This document shows, piece after piece, positions 1-9,250 of a stretch of 17,827 nucleotides of DNA. A program made the translations under genes and the position numbers. Position 1 is the first letter of the stretch, and every line of letters begins with the position of its first letter. The notes under the pieces were generated by a model. It saw nothing but the letters and a program-made list of their open reading frames with translations, searched no databases and was not told the origin of the DNA. Source of the stretch: Pleurotus ostreatus/Saccharomyces cerevisiae fusant (taxonomy: Eukaryota; Opisthokonta); contig JAMQCK010000683.1 of the NCBI GenBank assembly GCA_024196135.1, positions 1-17,827 of the forward strand. The letters run 5' to 3'.

Positions 1-274
1 GGATTTATCCACTTTCCTGTGACGGCCTCCAAAAATGGCAATAAAATCGGCAAAAATCCCATTTTTTCTCCTCGGGTCCGCACAGGCGGTGCGTAAAGTG
101 CCTGTGATAGAAAGAAGTTGTTAAGTGCAAGCCCAGAGAATAAACGCTCTCAAGGCCCAGGCAAACAGCTACCGCGCGCACCGCTATTCTTCGGAAGATC
201 AAGTCTGACAGTGAGAGAAAGTGCCAATGAGCGTGGGGAGCTATAAGTTTTCCTACCGTCTCCCAGCACTTGCT

Positions 275-357
275 CATAGAATGGCTCAATGGTCTGGCGC
301 GCGTCTCAATTGGAGGGCGGCCGGTGGTTCGAACCGGGGTTCAGGTATCCATTTTTT
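275..357 (+). ncRNA. tRNA-like Pol III promoter element (possible tRNA relic or SINE head)
   Basis: TGGCTCAATGG at 282-292 fits the A-box consensus TRGYNNARNNG at every fixed position, and GGTTCGAACC at 326-335 is a B-box core. The two starts are 44 nt apart, the distance between positions 8 and 52 in a standard tRNA. A run of six T follows at 352-357, as expected of a Pol III terminator. The segment does not fold as a working tRNA: with TTCGAAC as the T loop only one of five T-stem pairs is Watson-Crick, and the acceptor ends do not pair. A decayed tRNA, a tRNA-derived SINE head or chance are all possible. Confidence 0.3.
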
Positions 358-542
358 CAGGACGGCTTCACCGCATACCCCGTACGTATCCGCGTTTTTG
401 GGCTGGCCTCCGCGCCCTCAAGCTCCCAATTCATCCATTTTTTGGACCGGCCTACCGGCCGGGACCCCCAAGATTTATCCGCACCGCTGGACGGCCTTTG
501 TGCGTATATTCCGGGGTCCTCCGACTCGGCGCACGGATACTT

Positions 543-739
543 CCAATTCGGGAACAACAACACGAGCCGGGGCGGTCCGGGCTGGTCCGAGGTACCGCAT
601 GCCGTTCGATGCCATTGTTCCAAGCTTGCTCCTGTCCGGCATGATGAGTCTGGGGTCTATTGTGTTCCCTGTAGCGCCTGATACTTCTCATGCTCACGTC
701 TCTGCTTTTGATCTTCCATCGCTCTGACGTCCGCCCCCC
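543..739 (+). promoter_or_regulatory. Upstream region of paralogue 1 with array-wide conserved block
   Basis: A block starting CCAATTCGGGAACAACAAC at 543 lies 197 bp before the ATG. Related blocks start 195, 197 and 224 bp before the ATG of the other three array genes. A second shared word, GTTCC within CCATTGTTCC, lies near 610-620. No clear TATA box is visible here. The block probably reflects duplicated promoter DNA; a regulatory role is inferred from its conservation only. Confidence 0.45.
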
Positions 740-2141
740 ATGTCTTTTCCCGCCGACGGCTCGTATTTCACCTTTCGCCTGGATCCAGTCGCGTCTTTAC
801 AAGACATAGAGGACAAGCAGGTCGCCAAAGCAGCCGGGAGACTCTCGGTAAATGAATATGTGGCTTGCTTGACTTGGGTGCGTGGTATGAAACGCACGAG
901 TCGTCGGAGTCTGACAGTCTTGCAAGCCTGTCGGCGTCCCTCAATTGCCGCCTGCGTATGAAGTGGCGAACATTGACCTCGTTCAGCAAGGCCTCCCTCC
1001 TGAAGCTCCTGACGAGTTTCGCGAATCCCGGATGTGCGTTCCCATCCGACCCAACACCCAGCATCCGGATGGGCGTCGAACTGCTCATTGTTGCCATCCG
1101 CTCCCTTGGGCTGGATGCTATCATGTCGCGGCGCATCGCACGCGCGTACGAATCAAGACAGAAGTACGGCCCATCGACCCCCCACACTCTCTTGCTCCAG
1201 CCGAATGCGTGCTGCTCAACCATATGCTCGAAGATGACGAGAAGAGACGAGCGCGCCTGCGTGAATGTGCAGCGAAGGGACTCCCGCCGCCACCCGTTTC
1301 TGCTGGCGAATACACGATCTCTGCTATCAGGGCTGCTGACCAGGAGATCGCGGACATTCCTCACTGGCAGATCAGGGCCGCCGAGCGGGCGGAACGCCTT
1401 GCCAATCCGCCTAACGAAGGGGCCTTCCAAATGAAACTCAAGCCGAACTGGGACGCCGAGAGCGACAGCAGCGACTTCTCTGAATCAGATGGTGGTAGCC
1501 ACGATGCGCCAGTCTGCGGTTCAGGTCCTTCCGAGGATGACGTGCAGAACGGTCACAGCGCTGCGACTGATCCTGCCGCCGCTGTCGATGATATCGCGGA
1601 CGTGGAGGATGTCCTCCACACTGCTCTCAATCATCGGGCAGACTTGCGCGATCTCTCACCAGTTATCGTACCGCTCTCATATGACCTTAGCGCCTTGACT
1701 GTGCCGCCCTCGCCAAGTGAGTTCGTGAAAGAGCTAACTGCTATCAGAAAGTATGTGCGATTCTTCTATTAAGCAGCGGCATCGTACTGATTATACCCGT
1801 CAGAATACGATCAGACTACGAGGAACACATCCGACTGCTGAAAGACGAAGTTCGACGTCGCGACGACGAGTACATGGCGGAGATCGAGACGCGTCGTACC
1901 AAACAGTCTCCTACGCAATCCAAGAGGCCGATACCCGCAAGTTTCGTGCCCTTCACCAATAAGGTGAAGGCTCGCTCGGGTGTGTTCGATGTGCTTGCTT
2001 GTTCTTCGCCGGCTAACACAGATGATAGTATTATTTCGCCGCAGGTCTGTATCGTCAGCGAGTACGTCGCCGTCGAGGGCGAAGCCCAAAAGGCCGACAC
2101 TGCCGATATTTACATCTCTTTGGAGGCGGTTAAAGGCCTGA
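740..2141 (+). CDS. Array paralogue 1, unknown fungal protein, 416 aa
   Basis: I do not recognise this family. Exons are 740-877, 927-1750, 1804-1979 and 2029-2141; intron phases are 0, 2 and 1 as in the other three copies. The start ATG opens the shared N-terminus MSFPADGSYFTFRLDPVASL. Exon 2 encodes a Cys/His block (MCVPIRPN, then AHCCHPLPWAGCYHV), a DDEKRRARLRECAAKG segment, an IPHWQI motif, an acidic Ser/Asp stretch (about residues 190-250) and PVIVPLSYDL. Exon 3 encodes a predicted coiled coil (SDYEEHIRLLKDEVRRRDDEY). Exon 4 gives a basic, Ser-rich tail beginning VLFRRRSVSS. Intron 1 could end at 917 or 926; I chose 926 because it aligns with the other copies and sits 11 nt after a CTGAC branch site. 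No signal peptide or membrane segment is seen. Confidence 0.75.
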
Positions 2142-2585
2142 ATGCTATGGTGGATTTCTGGTCTGGGTAGTCGTGTGTCGCTTCACAGGCAGAAGTATAA
2201 TTGAGACATCACGCCCTTCTCATGATTTCTCCTAGAATGTTATGACATTGCGGCAGTCATGCGCGTGGATCATGGTTCGAGAGGTACTATATGCTCCATT
2301 TGTCTTGTTCCAATGGGGTATATTAAGGTACTGTCAGCAACTGTAGATGGGAGGATCATCAGAAAAGCGGCTACGTCCCGACATATGCTGCCATATTGGG
2401 AACAATGGCACGAGCCATGATCCGTCGGCACGGTCCGCGACTGGATGCCGCTCCGCCGCATGTCTTTGTTCCTTGTCTGGCCCGACCACGTCCTGCTCAA
2501 TTGTTTTCTCGTGATCGTTCGATGCTTTTTCCTGGCGTGCCGGTGGCAACTTCTTCTTACCTTCAACCATCATACACTCACCATC
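2142..2585 (+). promoter_or_regulatory. Intergenic region and promoter of paralogue 2
   Basis: No gene is visible. The conserved upstream block starts at 2391 (CCATATTGGGAACAATGGC), 195 bp before the ATG, and includes an ATTGG (inverted CCAAT) pentamer. Further words shared with copies 3 and 4 are TTTGTTCCTTGTCTGG near 2465-2480 and TGCTCAATTGT at 2494-2504. The first part of the interval would be the 3' flank of paralogue 1. Confidence 0.45.
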
Positions 2586-3933
2586 ATGTCCTTTCCCGAC
2601 TCAGGCTCGTATTACACCTTCCACCTCGACCCGGTCGCGTCCCTGCAAGACATAGAGGACGAGCAGGTCATCAAGGCCGCTCGCGAGATACAGACGAACG
2701 TATATGTGGCCTGCACAATCGGGGTACTAAGAGCTCGCACGCTCTAGAATGCGGGTTAGCTAACGGGACTGTACAGAATGTTGGCGTCCCTCAACCCCCG
2801 CCGGCATACGAAGTGGCGACTATCTCTCTTGTTCAGAAAGGGCTCCCAGCGGACAGTCCGGGAGACTTCTTCGAGTCTCGGATGTGTGTTCCTATCCGAC
2901 CGAATACGCAACACCCGGACGGCCGCAGACCTGCTCATTGCTGCCACCCACTGCTTTGGGATGGATGCTACCACGTCACGCGTACGGACGTGCGCATCAG
3001 AACCGAGAATCGGCCAATCAACCCTCCTCATTCCCTGAGTCCTACTGAATGTGGAGCGCTTAGTTCTATGCTCAGGGACGACAAGGAACGAAGGGTGTGC
3101 TTGCGCGACTGTGCAGCGAAGGGACTCCCGCCTCCGCCCGCTGCCCCTAGCGAAATGGCGCTCGCTGGGGTTCGGGCGGCCGACAGAGAGATCTCCGACA
3201 TTCCTCACTGGCAGATCATGGACGCAGAGGAAGAAGCCGACCGCTTGGCATGGGGGGACGCCGATAGTGCATACTCCGACGAGGTTCACTCGGGTGAGAG
3301 TGACGACGATGCGTCTTCATCTGGTTCGGCGCATACCGGCGTTGACGCAGAGGACGTTCTCGCAATGGATAGCGCCCATGCTGCTAATGGTGTTGCCGAA
3401 GTCGAGAACGACATCCTCGCTGCCCTCACCTATCGTGCGGATCTGGGCAACACCTCGCCGGTCATCGTGCCGCTCTCGTATGATCTGAGAACCTTGCCCG
3501 AGCCCCCTTCGCCAACTGGGTTCATGGAAGAGTTAAAGGCGATTATGAAGTGAGTTCGGCGGCTTTGTAAAGCGACAATATGCTGATTTCCTGACAGACT
3601 ACGGTCGGACTACGAGGAGCGCGTGCGACAGCTCAAGGAAGAGGTCCAGCGCCGCGACAACGAGTACATGGCGGACATCCAAGCGCGTCGTGTCGCAGAA
3701 CCCCCGGTGCAATCCAAGTGGCCGCTCCTCGGAGGCTTCGTGCCATTGACTAACAAAGTCAAAGCGCGCTTGGGTGCGTTCGATCTCGTGTTTCTCGTCG
3801 ACTGACGCTGATAACTCCAGTGTCTTTGCGCCGTAGGTCCGCGTCGCCGGTCAGCTCCTCGCCGTCGAAGGCGCAGCCAAGGAAGCTGAGGTTGTTGATG
3901 TTCTCGTCCGTTTGGAAGCGTTCGAGGTCGTGA
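2586..3933 (+). CDS. Array paralogue 2, unknown fungal protein, 399 aa
   Basis: Exons are 2586-2723, 2777-3549, 3598-3773 and 3821-3933. Exons 1, 3 and 4 (138, 176 and 113 nt) have exactly the lengths seen in paralogue 1; the shorter protein comes from the variable acidic part of exon 2. The N-terminus reads MSFPDSGSYYTFHLDPVASL. The Cys/His block is complete (MCVPIRPNTQHP, then AHCCHPLLWDGCYHV). DIPHWQI, a short Asp/Ser-rich region and PVIVPLSYDL follow, then the coiled coil SDYEERVRQLKEEVQRRDNE and a basic tail starting VSLRRRSASPVSSSPSK. Introns are 53, 48 and 47 nt; intron 1 has a CTAAC branch site. A start at 2396 in another frame would read without a stop into exon 2, but it lacks the conserved N-terminus and crosses intron 1. 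Function unknown. Confidence 0.75.
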
Positions 3934-4438
3934 GGCTTGCGGATGGATTGGTCGTTGAGGGTATACCCAAAACCGCTTCGCCGGACGAAGTTGACATTAT
4001 TATTGACATCGTCTCATCTACCACGATCCTTAATGCCTTTTTGATGCGCTATTATACGAATCGCCCTACGTCGTACGCACTCTAAGTCTACTCTGTGTAA
4101 GTCGTACGCCATAGTAAGACCCTCTAAATGGTGATGTATGCCGCAACGGATGATTGTATGAGCGCCCATACGCAGCAAATGCAAGATCTACCGGCGCTTC
4201 TGCCTGTAGGGACGAACCTCCCACTCAATGCATGGGTGCTGCCAAATTGGGAACAATAGCACGGGCCGGTGTGGCAATGCGCCGGCACGGCCCGGGACCT
4301 TGTTCCGACGGCTTTGTCCCTTGTTCGTTACGGCCATGCCATGCTCAATTGTATTCTGGAAATCGCCTGACGGCTCTTATATACGGCTTGATGACAACGC
4401 GCAACTCCTTATTTCGCACTCTCATCGTCGCTGCAAAC
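3934..4438 (+). promoter_or_regulatory. Intergenic region and promoter of paralogue 3
   Basis: No gene is visible. The frame that overlaps the tail of paralogue 2 stays open to 4085, but it is not the frame in which the four stops align. The conserved upstream block starts at 4242 (CCAAATTGGGAACAATAGC), 197 bp before the ATG. TGCTCAATTGT recurs at 4342-4352. A good TATA candidate, TTATATAC, lies at 4377-4384, 55 bp before the ATG. Confidence 0.5.
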
Positions 4439-5843
4439 ATGTCTTTCCCCGATAACGGCGCTTATTACACTTTCCGTCTGGACCCTGTCGCCTCTCTGCA
4501 GGACATCGAGGACGAGGAAGTCGCCGAGGCTGCTCGCAGGATATCGCCCCAAATTTACGTAGCTAGCACGATCATGGTGCGCAGTGCCCTGGCTCAATGA
4601 ATTCTAGAGACTGACGGCCTTCAGACCATTGGCGCCCCACAACTCCCCCCAGCATACGAAGTCGCGACCATTGCTCTCGTTCAGCAAGGCCTCCCGCCCG
4701 ACAAACCCGAGGAATTCCTTGAATCGCGAATGTGTGTTCCCATTCGACCCAACACTCGCCACCCAGAAGGCCGTCGACCTGCTCACTGCTGCCATCCACT
4801 ACCTTGGGATGACTGCTATCACGCCTCTCTTCACAGTACACGTGTGCGGGTCCGGACCGACTGTCGAGACGAGGATCCTCCTCATTCGCTAAGCTCCTCC
4901 GAGTGTGTGGTGCTCAGATATATGCTCCAAGACGATGATCAGCGGCGAGAACTCCTGCGCGATTGTGCGGCGAAGGGGATCTCACCACCTCCCCCTGCTC
5001 CCAGCGATCTGACGCTCGCGTGCATAAGAGGTGCAGACAGCGACCTCTCGGATGTTCCTTACTGGCAGGTTTTGGCTGCTGAGCGGGCCGAGCGCCTCGC
5101 TCAACCTCCCCTCCAGCTGCACGTTGAAATTGACGAGGATTGGGACGCTGAGACTGACTACACCGACGCCAGCGACTACTCAGATGGTGGGGATGCCGGC
5201 CTAGGCAACCCGCCTGCTCCTGATACGACTCAGTCCGGGAATGAAGCTCACGAGTCCGCCGCCGCCATGGGATTGATACCGGAGGCTGACGATGCATCGG
5301 ACGTCGACAACGATCTACTTGCTGTCTTCACTCATCGCGCGGACTTAAGGGACGTGTCGCCAGTCATCGTACCTCTTTCCTACGACCTGAGCACCCTTGC
5401 TGCGCCTCCTTCGCCGACCGGGTTCATGGAAGAGCTAAGCGCCATTAGGAAGTAAGTGCGCTAGTCCTCGGACAAGGCAGTATGCTGATCACCTGCAAGG
5501 ATACGAGCGGATTATGAGGAACGTATCCGACGGCTGAAAGACGAAGTTCGCCGCCACGATGACGATTACTACACGGCGGCCATCGAGGCGCACTATGCGG
5601 AAGGTCGCTCGGCGCAGTACAAAGGGCCAGATTCTCTGACCATGCCTTTCACCATGAAGATGAAAGCTCGCTTGGGTGCGTACATGGGCCAAATCCGTCG
5701 TCCATCAACTGACTCTGTCGATTCTAGTATCTCTGCGTTCCAGATGCGCGTGGCTAGCACAAAATTTCCCGTCGAACTTGAAGGCCAGGTCAAGAAGACA
5801 GAAACTACTGCTCTTCCCTTCTGCGTGGCAGCAGAAGGCATGA
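4439..5843 (+). CDS. Array paralogue 3, unknown fungal protein, 418 aa
   Basis: Exons are 4439-4576, 4625-5451, 5500-5675 and 5728-5843. The N-terminus is MSFPDNGAYYTFRLDPVASL. In this copy the conserved Cys/His residues are C83, H92, H100, C101, C102, H103, C110 and H112, which could form a metal site. A second stretch with a conserved Cys is LLRDCAAKG. The acidic middle contains DWDAETDYTDASDYSDGG. PVIVPLSYDL is followed by the coiled coil ADYEERIRRLKDEVRRHDDD. The last exon is 116 nt rather than 113, and its tail starts VSLRSRCAW, so it keeps only the first residues of the SLRRRS motif. Introns are 48, 48 and 52 nt with CTGAC or CTGAT branch sites. No known domain is recognised, and I infer no function. 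Confidence 0.75.
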
Positions 5844-6324
5844 GATCTGCGGTACCGGACTTCTCGTCGGTGGTCGAGCGCTTCGCTGGCCGAAGAATCC
5901 ATCATAATGTACTTGCAGTACTTACTTTTTGACCATAATCTATGACATGTTTTCTTCTATTGGGATACCAGTTTTTGTGGATCGAGACGCGCTGTGTGAG
6001 GTCGTGCGATTCGCCCCAGCGGTGTGAAAGGTACCCCAAGATGATGCAGACGACGATAATGTGCCTAGTTTGACGGCGGTACTGCTCAGCCCAGCCGATA
6101 CCAAATCGAGAACAAATTACACCGTCGGCACGGTCCGAGGCCGAGCGCCGTTCCGGCACTTGCCCTTTGTTCCTTGTCTGGCGCCATCAACCATGTTGTG
6201 CTCAACTGTCTTTTTCGATACTGCCTTGTTCTCGTTATAGGCACTCCGATGACTCTTATAGGCGCGCCGATGGCTACGCAATCACAACTCCTCTCCTCCT
6301 CCCAACGCCCTGAACCCGTCGAAT
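5844..6324 (+). promoter_or_regulatory. Intergenic region and promoter of paralogue 4
   Basis: No gene is visible. The conserved upstream block starts at 6101 (CCAAATCGAGAACAAATTAC), 224 bp before the ATG, so about 27 bp further out than in the other copies. GTCGGCACGGTCCG follows near 6122, TTTGTTCCTTGTCTGG near 6167 and TGCTCAACTGT at 6199-6209. A weak TATA-like CTTATAGG lies near 6254. Confidence 0.45.
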
Positions 6325-7655
6325 ATGTCTTTCCCCAGTTGCGGCTCGTACTTCACTTTCCGCCTGGACCCTGTCGCGTCTCTGCAGGACATAGATGACG
6401 AGGAAGTCGCCAAGGCCGCTCGTCAGATCAAGCCTGGAATCTATGTGGCCTGCGCGTATGCGGTACGTCTTAGCACTCCCCCGAAAATGGGTTAACCAAC
6501 GGACATTAGCATCACAGCAACCCTCAATATATCGCGCTCGTCCAACAGGGTCTCCCGTCCGACGATCCAGCACAGTTCTTCGAGTCTCGCATGTGCACTC
6601 CCATTCGACCGAACACCCAACACCCAGAAGGCCGCAGACCTGTTCACTGCTGCTATCCACTACCTTGGGACGGATGCTACCACGTCTCGCTGCACCGTGC
6701 GCACGTGTGGATAAGGATGGAGGTCCAAGACACCAACAACCCCGCTCACTCTCTGGGTCCTGGTGAGACTCTAGCGCTCAAGTATCTGCTTAGAGACGAC
6801 GAGGAGCGAAGAGAATGCCTGCGCGACTGCGCGACGAAGGGAGTCACGCCTCCGCCTGCTTCATTCAGTGAAGGAACCCTCATGAGCCTGGAGTATGCGG
6901 ACAGAGACCTCTGCGACACGCCCTATTGGCAAATTCTGGACGCAGAGATTGAAGCCCGGGACCGGGTTTGGGCTGTTCAGGGCATCTTCCTCAACGACGA
7001 CGCATACTCAGATGGCGGGAGCCGTGGCACGTCTGCCTCTGATCACACTCACGCCGACGACGATGAGCAAGATGCGCGCTCAACGGACTCTATCGATGCC
7101 GATGATCCCGCCAACGTCGAGAACATGCACCATTCTCTCGTTCTTCGAGCGGAGCATGGCACTGTGGCGCCGGTAATTGTGCCTCTTTCGTATGACCTCA
7201 GCTCCTTGGACGCGCCTCCTTCTCCTGCTGGATTCATGGAAGAGCTACACGCCATGCAGAAGTGAGCGCTGTCACTGATCGAGGGTAGCAGTACGCTAAC
7301 GACACGACGTCGACAGGATACGGTCGGATTACGAGGAGCGTGTCCGTCAATTGAAAGCAGAAATCCGACGCCGCGACGACGAATACTACACGGCGGCCAT
7401 TGAGGTGCATCAAATCGAAGCTCGTCCAACAGAGTCAAAATGGCCGGTTCCCTCAAGTTTCGTGCCCGTCATCAAGAGGATCAAGGCTCGCTTGCGTACG
7501 TCTAACGCGTTGCCTTGTTGTTGTTACTCACGAGGGCTCTAGCGTCTCTGCGCCATATATTCGCATCCCCTGCCAAGACCTCGCTGTCTAGAGTGAAGCT
7601 AAAGAAACTGGAGCTCTTGATTGCCTCGTCTACGTGGAGGAATTCGAGGATGTGA
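6325..7655 (+). CDS. Array paralogue 4, unknown fungal protein, 393 aa
   Basis: Exons are 6325-6462, 6510-7261, 7317-7495 and 7543-7655. The N-terminus is MSFPSCGSYFTFRLDPVASL. This is the most divergent copy. Just after intron 1 it lacks about eight residues, including the PPAYEV motif of the other three; one conserved His of the Cys/His block is Tyr (HCCYPLPWDGCYHV); and exon 3 is one codon longer (179 nt). The rest is kept: RDCATKG, a TPYWQI version of the IPHWQI motif, an acidic region, PVIVPLSYDL, the coiled coil SDYEERVRQLKAEIRRRDDE and a tail starting LPSLRHIF. Introns are 47, 55 and 47 nt. The reading frame is intact, so the gene looks functional rather than decayed. Function unknown. 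Confidence 0.72.
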
Positions 7656-8004
7656 GGCTTGCAGGTAGATTTGTTCCGCGGCTGTAAAAATGTACTTCCC
7701 ATGCCGAATCTGGCCATTGCTCATCAGTTCCCGCACTTAGAATACCATTGAATAAGTCTGTCATACAAATAGCTCGATACCTCCGAGCCGAGAAAGAAAT
7801 ATGACATCCTTGTGCTTTGTCGCAGCGCGTTGAAGTACGCGCCTCGTACCGCGTTGTTTGTGTAGCTTTGTCCGACGCGTTGATTGTCTCACGTGATCCC
7901 CCTTATATAGGGCTCGCGCGTCAGAGGCGGACGATCAATCTTGATTCCGTACCACCACCTTCCCCCCTCCCGCGAAACCCAAGAGGCCTCCCCACAGTAT
8001 CAAC
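7656..8004 (+). promoter_or_regulatory. Histone H2A promoter region
   Basis: The interval separates paralogue 4 from H2A and holds no gene. TTATATAG at 7903-7910 is a TATA candidate about 95 bp before the ATG. CACGTG, an E-box core, lies at 7890-7895. CGCGTTG occurs three times, at 7826-7832, 7850-7856 and 7876-7882, spaced 24 and 26 bp; the last overlaps an ACGCGT (MCB-type, MBF-binding) site at 7875-7880. That would fit G1/S expression of a histone gene, but it is inferred from motifs only. No divergent H2B gene is present here. Confidence 0.55.
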
Positions 8005-8787
<783 letters not shown>

Positions 8788-9250
8788 ACGCCTCTTATGT
8801 CTTTCCCCTTGCACATTCCTATGCTCCAGCCGCCCCTGTTTATTGTGTCGGTTATTCTGTTGTCGTATGCATGTAACGTGTATTCCTATCCTCTCTGCCC
8901 TATACATGTTGTGCTATTGCGCTCAATTTCGCTCGATTACCCGATGTCTACATCGTACTCTCACCGCAGAGAAGGTTCGGTGAGTTATCGTCACATCACA
9001 CGGAGCCAGGTGGGGAACAATGAGGCGGCCCGCTGACCCGCGCATGACGGACCGCCAACGTCAACCCATAAGGTACTTATACAGAGCTGGATCGCGAGCG
9101 CATGCGACTGACGATCATCCCCTCCCCTTCATTGTGGCCTACGCACCCTCAGAGACGACTCGACTAAGTCACGTACTGGTGGCTGACCTGCACACCGCAT
9201 CGTCGACTCCACCCTGGTCACCCTCTGCTTGAGCACTTGCACTGATCACT
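8788..9250 (+). promoter_or_regulatory. H2A 3' flank and PEBP gene promoter
   Basis: No gene is supported. The left part, T-rich and C-rich, is the likely H2A 3' untranslated region. The right part leads into the PEBP gene; ACTTATACA near 9073 is a weak TATA-like site, about 175 bp before the ATG. I see no histone stem-loop processing signal. Confidence 0.35.

Larger units (their letters stand above)
1..739. other. Left-edge region without a supported gene
   Basis: Several overlapping open frames occur here on both strands, but none has recognisable domains, convincing splice structure or a counterpart upstream of the other three paralogues. The stretch holds a tRNA-like Pol III promoter pair near 282-357 and, from about 543, the upstream block of the first paralogue. 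The word CCATTTTTT recurs at about 58, 350 and 434 and appears inverted near 33, and a loose direct repeat beginning GATTTATCC lies at 2 and 471. These could be relics of a mobile element, but I see no terminal repeats or transposase. Confidence 0.5.

Noticed and set aside
275..347. A functional tRNA gene
   Set aside because: A and B boxes are good, but the T stem and acceptor stem do not pair and no sensible anticodon loop forms.
221..727. A 168-codon open frame on the plus strand
   Set aside because: It overlaps other equally long frames, covers the Pol III-like element and the conserved upstream block, and has no recognisable domain.
768..1430. A 220-codon minus-strand open frame opposite paralogue 1, with a 177-codon one opposite paralogue 2 (2756-3289)
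   Set aside because: Both mirror the conserved exon 2 in GC-rich DNA and cross intron 1; copies 3 and 4 lack comparable frames, so they are antisense shadows.
2396..2776. A longer N-terminus for paralogue 2 starting at 2396
   Set aside because: It runs through the promoter block and intron 1 in a frame different from the conserved MSFP start used by all four copies.
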